DNA of 64,000 nt, from the NCBI RefSeq assembly GCF_000002425.4, contig NC_037253.1, positions 8,303,176 to 8,367,175 on the forward strand, read 5' to 3'. The stretch is from Physcomitrium patens (lineage: Eukaryota > Streptophyta > Bryopsida > Funariales > Funariaceae). Below the pieces are notes generated by a model. That model searched no databases. It was not told where the DNA came from and was given only the letters and a program-made list of their open reading frames with translations. Positions 57,501-64,000 of the stretch are shown here, piece after piece (within the stretch, counting starts at the first letter, position 1; the number at the start of each line of letters is the position of its first letter). The position numbers were made by a program, and so were the translations under genes.

Positions 57501-58089
57501 TGATACTTTTGATTTTTTAAAAGTTGATAATCCTGCAGCAGAAGATATGGCAAATCGGTTGTCAAAGTTACATGCAATAATGAAGACACAATTGAAGGAA
57601 GCTCAAGAACGACAAAAGATAAACGTAGATCTATATCGTAAGGAGCAACCACAACTCAACGTGGGTGATAAGGTATGACTACTTCGTCGCAATATCAAGA
57701 CTACTCGACCTTGTGACATGTTGGACTATCGTAGGCTTGGCCCCTTTTCTGTTTCTGAACAGATCAACCCAGTTGCATATCGGTTACATCTACCGGAGTC
57801 AATGAAGATCCATCCTGTATTCCACGTGTCTCTTCTTGAACCATATAAGACAGTGGATATACAAGGAAGAAGACAAATGCCACCGCCTTCTATAGAAGTA
57901 GATAATAATGAAGAATTTGAGGTGGAAGAGATATTAGACTCAAGGCGGCGCCGAAATAAGCTGGAATATCTTGTTCATTGGTGCGGATATGATATTAGTG
58001 AGCGCACATGGGAGCCATCCTGGAATCTAGCAAATGCATTAGCTAAAGTCAAAGTTTTTCATCAACGACATCCATCAAAACCAAGATGA
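54577..58089 (+). pseudogene. pol: Family A pol: protease, RT, RNase H, integrase, chromodomain
   Basis: The frame opens at 54577, overlaps gag by 19 nt in the -1 frame and ends at TGA 58087-58089, 1170 codons. Protease active site DSGA at residues 49-52. RT runs about 255-435 with YLDD at 390-393. RNase H starts near Asp538 (ETDASDFALG), with NYEIHDKELLAI and YTDHKNLEYF. Integrase has an H-X6-H and CDIC (791-794) zinc motif, catalytic Asp824, Asp884 and Glu920, and a GPF module (RRLGPFSV). The chromodomain is at about 1112-1160 (FEVEEILDSR, LEYLVHWCGYD, TWEPSWNL), which in other chromoviruses binds modified histone tails. Stops: TAG at codon 700 (56674) and TGA at codon 1034 (57676, where A1 has TGG). 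All catalytic residues are intact. Confidence 0.95.
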
Positions 58090-58184
58090 AAACCTCTCTT
58101 ATAAAAGAGACAAGATTGAGGCAAGATAACATTCAATTTCCTATCCTTGTTTGTAACTTCTTTGCATTTTGTGACGCTAATTAG

Positions 58185-58607
58185 ATGGAGAGCCAACAAC
58201 CAGCGGATTCAACTCAAGAACCTTCGTTTGCTGACTTACCGGATGAGACATTGCGATTGTCACAACCTTCAAGACGACGCAACCGAAATGAAGACCCTCA
58301 AGAACGACATGTTCTTCCTCGAATAGATGGTGAGATAGAACGCGTTTGGTATCACGACCTTGGAAGAGATTCTCGATGTTTGGTGATATTATTGGAGATA
58401 GGAACGACTCCTGATGGTGTTTCAAATGTATTATTTGAAGGAAGTTATGAAGGCCTCAACAGTGATCAAATAACAGGGTGGTCTTCTCGCCCTAGAATGG
58501 GACACTATCGATGGCTAAGAGGACCCATCAACTATCTTCGAAGAGAACAAAGATCAGAGTATGTAGCAAATACAATTCGCCGCATATTAGATTTTCTCAA
58601 TATATAA
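58185..58607 (+). CDS. orfX: extra 140-residue frame between pol and 3' LTR
   Basis: ATG 58185 (MESQQPADSTQEPSF) to TAA 58605-58607, intact, starting 95 nt after the pol stop and in a different frame. The N-terminal 45 residues are polar, with an acidic patch (ADLPDETLRL) and an Arg-rich patch (PSRRRNRNEDPQERH) that could act as a nuclear signal. The C-terminal part looks folded (VWYHDLGRDSRCLVILLEIG, VLFEGSYEGL, WSSRPRMGHYRWLRGPINYLRRE, IRRILDFL). No signal peptide or membrane segment, so not an envelope protein. Counterparts in A1 (28199-28583) and A3 (17065-17550) are decayed but at the same place. I do not recognise the family. How it would be translated is unclear (subgenomic RNA, reinitiation or own promoter). 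Confidence 0.7.
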   Translation: MESQQPADSTQEPSFADLPDETLRLSQPSRRRNRNEDPQERHVLPRIDGEIERVWYHDLGRDSRCLVILLEIGTTPDGVSNVLFEGSYEGLNSDQITGWSSRPRMGHYRWLRGPINYLRREQRSEYVANTIRRILDFLNI

Positions 58608-58634
58608 TCACCGCTACTCGTGGAACTCGTCCCT

Positions 58635-58645
58635 AGAAGGGGGGG
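58635..58645 (+). promoter_or_regulatory. Family A polypurine tract
   Basis: AGAAGGGGGGG, 3 nt (TAA) before the 3' LTR. Primer for plus-strand synthesis. Copy A1 has AGAAAGAAAGG with the same TAA spacer. Confidence 0.75.
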
Positions 58646-58648
58646 TAA

Positions 58649-59178
58649 TATCACGGATATACATATAATTACCTATATGAATAGATAAAAGTATGTAAAA
58701 GTAGGTTAATTGTGTAATATCTTCTAGAGAAGCTTCTTAGAAGCTTCATAGACGCTGCTTTGACTTTATAGGAGTCTATAGTTGACTTTTAGGTTAGAAA
58801 CTTGGTCAACAAGTTAGCCATGTGCCACGCATGTTGGAAGCTTAAAGAACAAGCTAACTACGTGGTCCATCTATAGAAAACTTGCCTTGCAAGCAAAGGC
58901 ATGTGGCCTAGAAAGTCAACATATATTGGAGGTCTTATAGGACATCGCCACGTGGCTTCTAGTTAGATAATATATATAGAGGCAAGAGTGAAGCCCTCTT
59001 CACTCTTGTCAACTCCTTTCTTGCTTCTAGTCTAGTTTCAAGGGTCTCTAGTTTTCTTGTATTTTGGCAATAGCCATTCCAGTTTCTTTCTTAATATACA
59101 TATTTCTATTTTTTCCTATTTCTTTTTGAGAAAAGTCTCACTTACTCTTTAGCTTTCATCGAGTTCTTGTCCTTGACA
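58649..59178 (+). repeat. Family A 3' LTR (young copy)
   Basis: 530 bp, TATCACGGATATAC... to ...CCTTGACA. The second base is A where the 5' LTR has G. About seven differences from 52846-53375 in total. Confidence 0.95.
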
Positions 59179-59183
59179 TGTAG
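59179..59183. repeat. Target site duplication TGTAG (right) of the young family A element
   Basis: Pairs with 52841-52845. Confidence 0.95.
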
Positions 59184-59562
59184 GTATCTTATATGCAAGA
59201 TTTATTATTATTTTAAAAATAGAAATACTATATATAAGAAGATTGAAGATTTAAAAAATAAAAGAAGAAAAAGATTTTGTGCTATTAATAATAAATTGTG
59301 TAGATTAAAAATATTAGAAGATAATGAAAAAAATATTGATATTAATGAAGAAAATGGATTAGAAGATCTTTTGAAATTACTTTTATTTACTAGATTAAGT
59401 GATGATGATAAAGTTATAAAAATTTATTTGAGACAAGTTTATGATATGATTGAATCTTTTCAAACACCAAAAGTTGTTATTGAAATAAAATATAAGACAA
59501 TAGATAAGAAGATACATTCCATTGTTGGATCTTTACAAAAAGTTTCTAATTGTATAAATTAG
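59184..59562 (+). pseudogene. B5 pol linker region, right of the insertion
   Basis: The frame open to TAG at 59560-59562 reads ..FKNRNTIYKKIEDLKNKRRKRFCAINNKLCRLKILEDNEKNIDINEENGLEDLLKLLLFTRLSDDDKVIKIYLRQVYDMIESFQTPKVVIEIKYKTIDKK. The same protein is encoded on the minus strand at 63640-63280 in copy B3, between protease and RT. The preceding bases (52750-52840) continue it, which proves that the young element inserted here. The apparent start Met at 59167 lies inside the LTR and is not real. Confidence 0.65.
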
Positions 59563-60142
59563 CCAAGAATACTAGTTCTAATTTTATTATATAAATTTCA
59601 AGTCAGCAATATAAATCTTAATTTTGAACAATAATTACAAAGTCATCCCAAATCCTATAAAAATAAGTCCTCTATCTTTAAAATAAGCTTAAAGCTAGCT
59701 TACAAACCTGAGTTTTTGATCTTCAAAATGCATGCCTACTTTGCCTTAGGTAGCTATTTTAATAGCTAGAGATCTAATTTTGACCCTATCCCACAAATGG
59801 TCAAGCCTTGGATATCAATTCAATCTATTCTAGAGATTTTTTAGCCCCATCTTATCTTCAAAAAAATCCCACTATCAACTATATTAATTATTTACCTCTT
59901 TATCTTATTTTTAATAATTTATGGTCTTTTGAAGATAATAAAAAAATTTCTATAATCTAAAAAATAAAATTACTAACCAACCTTTAATCTATAAGCAAGA
60001 AGACAAAAAAAATAAACTAAGATGCTTTTATTATAGTCAAATTTAAATATATTAAATTATTATTGAATCAAGATAATTAAATATTAATTAAAAATTAATT
60101 TTTAATTATATATTCATCATGTAGTTGTATTACAATATAATA
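59559..60142 (-). repeat. Family B LTR, truncated (3' LTR of B3)
   Basis: About 580 bp aligning with B1 10080-10669 on the same strand (ccaagaatactagttctaattttattatat; cccacaaatggtcaagccttggatatcaatt; tttatggtcttttgaagataat). The distal about 700 bp are missing where B5 sequence abuts. LTR start near 60142 after a purine tract. Confidence 0.65.
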
Positions 60143-60199
60143 TTTGCCTCTTTTGAACTTCTCCATCTTCTGATATGTGCAAAATAAGTCACATGTCAT

Positions 60200-61450
60200 A
60201 ATAAGCATCACATCATCTCTTCATTTTTTACATCAAATTTTTCATTATTATTTTTACCATCTATTCCAATACAATTATCTTTTTCAAAAATATTGATATC
60301 TTCAGCATGATCTTCTATATTCATTACTTTATCATATATTTTGAAAATCTTCACTCACATTTTAGAAATAAATATCTTCAACCTCGTACCATCTAAATTT
60401 TTCAATGAATATGTGATATTATCATAGACTATTACAATTACATATGGTCCAAACCACCATTTCGAGAACTTATGTAAATTACTATGTTAGTTTTTCAAAC
60501 TATTGTCATAAATAAGTATCCAATCATCTTTTTTAATTTCTCAAGGCTTCAATTGATGTTGTTTATCATTAAGAGCCTTATTTCTTAGCCTAATCTTTTG
60601 TAATCTTTTTAATGTTAACTCTATATCTTTTGATCTTTACTCAAGTTGTCAATTTTCAATAATTAACAACTCTTTTCTTATCAATTCATCTTCCTAAAGT
60701 AGTATAATTTAAGTTGGCATATATTCTTCAATCAATACAATAGGTTTTTGACATGTGATGAATTCACAAGCATATAGCTTGTCACTAAACTATGTGTTAT
60801 TCAATCAATCCATAATGCATAAAATTGAAGTCAAGGCTATTTTTTCATTCTCTATTGCAAGCTTTAATCAAGCCTTTTATAATTGATAGATGTCCATGTT
60901 CATTCTTTGTATTTCCTTCTAGATTATAAGTAGTAATCAATGATAATTTAATTTTTTATTTCTTAAAGAATTTACAAGCTTTATATGCATCCAATTCTCT
61001 ATGATTTGTAATAAAATTTTCTATACATCCATAGCAACAAATAACATCTTCAAGAAAAAAACTTGCAAGTTCCCTCTATAGACTTTGTTCTTAATGACTT
61101 TCCTTTCACTTGGTTTAATAAATCTTCACAAGCCAAAACTAAATACCTCACTTTTCATAGTCTTATTGGCATAATAATTAAATCCACAATCCTCTTAAAA
61201 TGAATAGCCAAAGGATATGTTGGATGTAGATTATTTTGATGTTGAATAATTGATTATATTTGATAAGTTACAAAAGATTCTATAAATAAATCTACATCTT
61301 GATACATATTCTTTTACCAATATCATTCTTTTATTTAGCAAAAGTAGCCCAAATTTTTCTATGTCATATCCATAGACTATCATAAAACTCTTTGAATAGT
61401 ATTTGTTGATCTTTTTTGGTACCAAGTACTTATTGTAGTATTTCAATGTT
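60200..61450 (-). pseudogene. B3 integrase remnant
   Basis: Frame 61446-61231 corresponds to the region of B1 upstream of its integrase core. The core (ADRGE counterpart) is near 60980-61010 and the conserved C-terminal part near 60480-60230. Many stops. Confidence 0.5.
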
Positions 61451-61679
61451 TGATTTTGGCATCTTGTAAAAAAAAAAAAATTGTAATATAAACCTATATA
61501 TATATTTTTTTTTTATCTTTATAAATTTTTCAACCAACCAATTAATATGCTTGGTTAAAGTATTCAAATTATATTTAATATTTAATAACTTTCTTTCATA
61601 ATTTTCTTCTTAAAATGCCTTATTTTTTATATTCAATTGTGAAACAGAATAAAATTTTGTATCCACAGCATCAATATCC

Positions 61680-62154
61680 TCAATCATTTTATCTTTTCTA
61701 TCATATTTTGCTCAAGATAACATATTTGCTATTAGACTATCTTTCCTTCCAACATGCCTAAACTCTAGATTTAATAACTTGATATAAACAATCTATCTCA
61801 ACAATGCAATATCCAATTTTATAGAATTAATAATTATTCTAAGTAAAGATAAACAATCTATTTCAACTACTACTAATGCTCCTATCAAATAATCTTTTTC
61901 AGCTTTCATACTTGAAAAAATACTCCATAATTCTCTTTTTACTTGTAAATATATACGTTGGTGAGTACTTAAAATCTTAGCTCTAAATCAAATTACAAAT
62001 CTATGTCCATTCAAATCATCTTGACCTACTATCCATCTAGTCACAATTGAGCTAGTATCCATTGTAAGAATCACTGATCTATTGCATTTATAATCAATTT
62101 TTCTTAGCATTGAATGTGATGTCAAAAATTTCTTCAATCTTTGCACTTCTTTAA

Positions 62155-62189
<35 letters not shown>

Positions 62190-63000
62190 CCATTTAAATC
62201 AATAACTGTTATATAATAGCTTATATAATGGATTTGCTATGTGAATATAATGAAAAGTCCAAATATGATAAATTATATAAGCATCCAAAAACCTACACAC
62301 CTTTGCAATCCTCTTTTATTCTCCTAATTGCATCAAATTTGGTTGGATCTGGTTTTCTTCTATAAAATTGATATAAATATCCAACAATTATAACCTCTTG
62401 TATCTTAAATGTAGATTTTACATCCAATAATGTAAGATGAACTTCTTCAAGCTAAGTCAATATTTTTTTTACTATCTTGTATATTATTAATAATATACTT
62501 GTGACATCTCTTTTTATCTAAAGTCTTATTCTTATCTTCTTTTTTATATCCTTTAATAGAAATATTAGCTTCAATAAACATAGTCTTTTTAAGAATATAA
62601 TCCTTCAATACCTTGTTCATCATGTTCATCATATGTACATTTGAATTAATAGTATCTTGAAGAAGAGTAAATATTTTAACTAGTTCAAGTAGTATTTTCG
62701 TTGTTGTCATGTCTCTACTCTCTTTTGCAAGTTAAAATTGGTCATAGCTTAAATACAAATTATTCATTGAATAGATTACCTTTCTTACAAATTCTTCAAT
62801 AAATTCATCTACTATTAATCTAATTCTTATATTTCTGATAGTTACTACATTTATTGGCTATATATCTTAAATAAATCATAATGATTTATTTTTTTAGATA
62901 CTATAAACCATTAACTAGAATATAAAGTAAAAGAGAGCTCCAAAATCTTCATCTTCATCTTTTCTTTCATTAATTCCACTAAGCTTGGTAATTATGCCCT
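61680..63000 (-). pseudogene. B3 RT and RNase H remnant
   Basis: RT frame 62710-62447 reads MTTTKILLELVKIFTLLQDTINSNVHMMNMMNKVLKDYILKKTM, then ISIKGYKKEDKNKTLDKKRCHKY. It aligns with B1 13222-12989, but the FLDDV box has become FIEAN, so both catalytic Asp are lost. RNase H follows at 62110-61680. Confidence 0.6.
62160..62189 (+). repeat. Poly-T tract inside B3 RNase H
   Basis: 30 T replacing a few bases of pol relative to B1 (near 12680). Confidence 0.9.
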
Positions 63001-63279
63001 TGGCATTGGAATTAGCCTCAAATTCTAAGATACATGTGGTATAGTAAAAATAACCATATGTATTATAATATTTGGATCCACACACCTAATTTTATAAAAT
63101 TCATAGCCAAATGATTTACTTTATTTTGCCAACATCTCTTTAAAGTACATAATTTCCTCTGGCAGTAAAGAACCATCAAAACCAATCTTCAATTCTTCAA
63201 AATTCTCTTTAGTGAACTTATTGCTAATATTCATTGGATACCTTAAGCTCTTTTTTTTTGACACTTTTTTATATGTTCT

Positions 63280-63715
63280 TTAGAATCTTTTGACAAAGGT
63301 TCAACAACAAATTTTACCTTCTTATCTATTGTTTTATATTTTATTTCAACCACAACCTTTGGTGCTTGAAAAGATTCAATGATATAATAAACTTCTTTCA
63401 AATAAATTTATATAACTTTATCATCATTACTTAATCCAATAGATGCAAGCAATTTCAAAGGATCCTCTAATCTATTTTCTTTATAAATACTAGTAATCTT
63501 TTTATAATCTTCTAATATTTTTAATCTACACAATTTATTTTTAATAGCACACAATCTTTTTTTTTTTTTTTAATTTTTTTCAAATCTTCAATATTCTTAT
63601 ATATAATACTTCTATTTTCAAAAATACTAATAAATCTTGCATCAAAGGCATCTACATCTTATGAGAGTACTTCCCCTTTTATACCTCTATAATCTCGCTT
63701 TGTAGTTTTATTTCT
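63280..63715 (-). pseudogene. B3 protease-RT linker remnant
   Basis: On the minus strand FISIFENRSIIYKNIEDLKK, LCAIKNKLCRLKILEDYKK, DPLKLLASIGLSNDDKVI and SFQAPKVVVEIKYKTIDKKV align with B5 59190-59520 on the plus strand. Confidence 0.65.
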
Positions 63716-63717
63716 AT

Positions 63718-64000
63718 AAGTATGACAAGAACAAGAATTAATATGCTTGAGAAGTTTGATGGAACAAGATCAAAATTTTGAAGATTTTTGTAGTAAGTCA
63801 AACTCTATCTAAGACTACATCTCTTCTAATATCCAAATGGATTTATTCAAGTTAGGTTCATAGGCGCATTTCTATCAGGAAGTGCTTTCTCTTAGATTAC
63901 ACCTTTAATGCAAAAAGATTCACAACTTCTTTATGATTTGAATTCATTCTAAGAAGTGTTTATTACCACATTTGAAGAAAATGATCAATAAAGAGTAATA
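63718..64000 (+). pseudogene. Chromovirus gag start (A2 type), runs off the window
   Basis: Plus strand reads LEKFDGTRSKF, then QVKLYLRLH, GFIQVRFIGAFLSGSAFS, MQKDSQLLYDLNSF and EVFITTFEENDQ with a few stops. It aligns with family A Gag residues about 70-160 and closely with the A2 gag at 7075-7360. The abrupt start next to B3 suggests an insertion or deletion breakpoint at about 63718. Confidence 0.65.

Larger units (their letters stand above)
52846..59178 (+). mobile_element. Young full-length family A chromovirus (Tf1/Tcn1-like Ty3/gypsy)
   Basis: 6333 bp with two 530-bp LTRs (TG...CA at the 5' LTR; the 3' LTR starts TA by one G-to-A change), perfect 5-bp target duplication TGTAG, primer site, gag, pol with protease, RT, RNase H, integrase and chromodomain, orfX and polypurine tract. 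By eye the two LTRs differ at about seven positions (six transitions, one transversion), roughly 1.3%, so insertion is recent compared with everything else here. It lies in the gap between B5 protease (52840) and its continuation (59184). All three stops within gag and pol are single C:G to T:A changes. orfX is intact. Confidence 0.97.
60143..63715 (-). mobile_element. Family B gypsy element B3, internal region
   Basis: The most complete B pol in the window, minus strand. It reads, from 63715 downward, protease-RT linker (63640-63280), RT (about 63000-62280), RNase H (about 62230-61680), integrase (about 61450-60800) and C-terminal region (60560-60200), ending at the 3' LTR. It follows B1 base for base with scattered changes and a poly-T at 62160-62189. 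Confidence 0.7.

Noticed and set aside
52846-59178. Fungal origin of the whole window (Tf1/Tcn1-like element, AT-rich decay resembling RIP)
   Set aside because: The Tat-like element with tRNA-Asp primer site, the copia Gag type and the plant-like promoter motifs fit a plant better. A fungal genome cannot be fully excluded without a search of single-copy sequence.
59167-59183. Start codon at 59167 for the 131-codon frame ending at 59562
   Set aside because: It lies within the 3' LTR of the young element. The frame is the interrupted B5 polyprotein, shown by collinearity with 63640-63280.
1-64000. Bacterial-style features (operons, CRISPR arrays, Shine-Dalgarno sites)
   Set aside because: The window is eukaryotic repeat DNA. 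The only regular repeats are microsatellites, LTRs and degenerate tandem repeats without CRISPR-like spacers.
1-64000. tRNA or rRNA genes
   Set aside because: No A-box/B-box pair with cloverleaf potential and no rRNA-like block was noticed. GGTTC-type hits (for example near 36451) lack the rest of a tRNA. A covariance-model scan would be decisive and was not possible.

Overview
This is AT-rich eukaryotic nuclear DNA made almost entirely of nested, mostly decayed LTR retrotransposons. No ordinary host gene could be supported. A land plant is the best reading. A Tat/Athila-like Ty3/gypsy element carries a tRNA-Asp-type primer site, a decayed Ty1/copia element has a plant-style Gag, and a short GC-richer stretch has a plant-like TATA box and a CCACGTCAGC motif. 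The chromodomain Ty3/gypsy family resembles the fungal and moss Tcn1/Tf1-like group, so a moss or other non-seed plant is my favoured guess. That identification rests on recalled family resemblance and was not searched.

Layout. 1-6.2 kb: unique AT-rich DNA with TA, TG and poly-T microsatellites and a GC-richer island at 4.38-5.11 kb. 6.2-8.7 kb: decayed chromovirus of a divergent subfamily (A2), plus strand. 9.36-13.5 kb: LTR and pol of a second gypsy family (B), minus strand. 13.5-15.16 kb: Ty1/copia remnant, plus strand. 15.16-16.8 kb: another B fragment. 16.8-21.75 kb: decayed family A chromovirus, minus strand. 22.2-34 kb: a three-layer nest, in which a B element (minus) is split by a B LTR (plus), itself split by a 6.36-kb family A element with target duplication AGAGT. 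34-36 kb: unassigned DNA with tandem repeats. 36.0-44.68 kb: Tat-like element C, with an extra decayed reading frame downstream of pol. 44.8-59.6 kb: a B-like element (plus) broken by a solo family A LTR (target duplication TTATA), a reversed B-like LTR and a young full-length family A element at 52846-59178 (target duplication TGTAG). 59.55-63.7 kb: another B copy, minus. 63.72-64 kb: start of a chromovirus gag.

The most interesting object is family A. Its LTR has a TATA box 30-31 bp upstream of CACTCTTGTCAA. The exact complement, TTGACAAGAGTG, lies 2 nt inside the 5' LTR where a tRNA primer site is expected. This is the layout of Tf1-type self-priming, where the 5' end of the element's own RNA primes reverse transcription. 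The predicted start sits in one arm of a perfect 10-bp inverted repeat conserved in several copies. The family also carries an unrecognised 140-residue reading frame (here orfX) between pol and the 3' LTR, traceable in three copies. The young copy has intact orfX and LTRs differing at about seven of 530 positions, but gag has one and pol two in-frame stops, each explicable by one C:G to T:A change.

Coordinates of decayed elements are approximate to tens of bases unless a target duplication or LTR terminus is cited.
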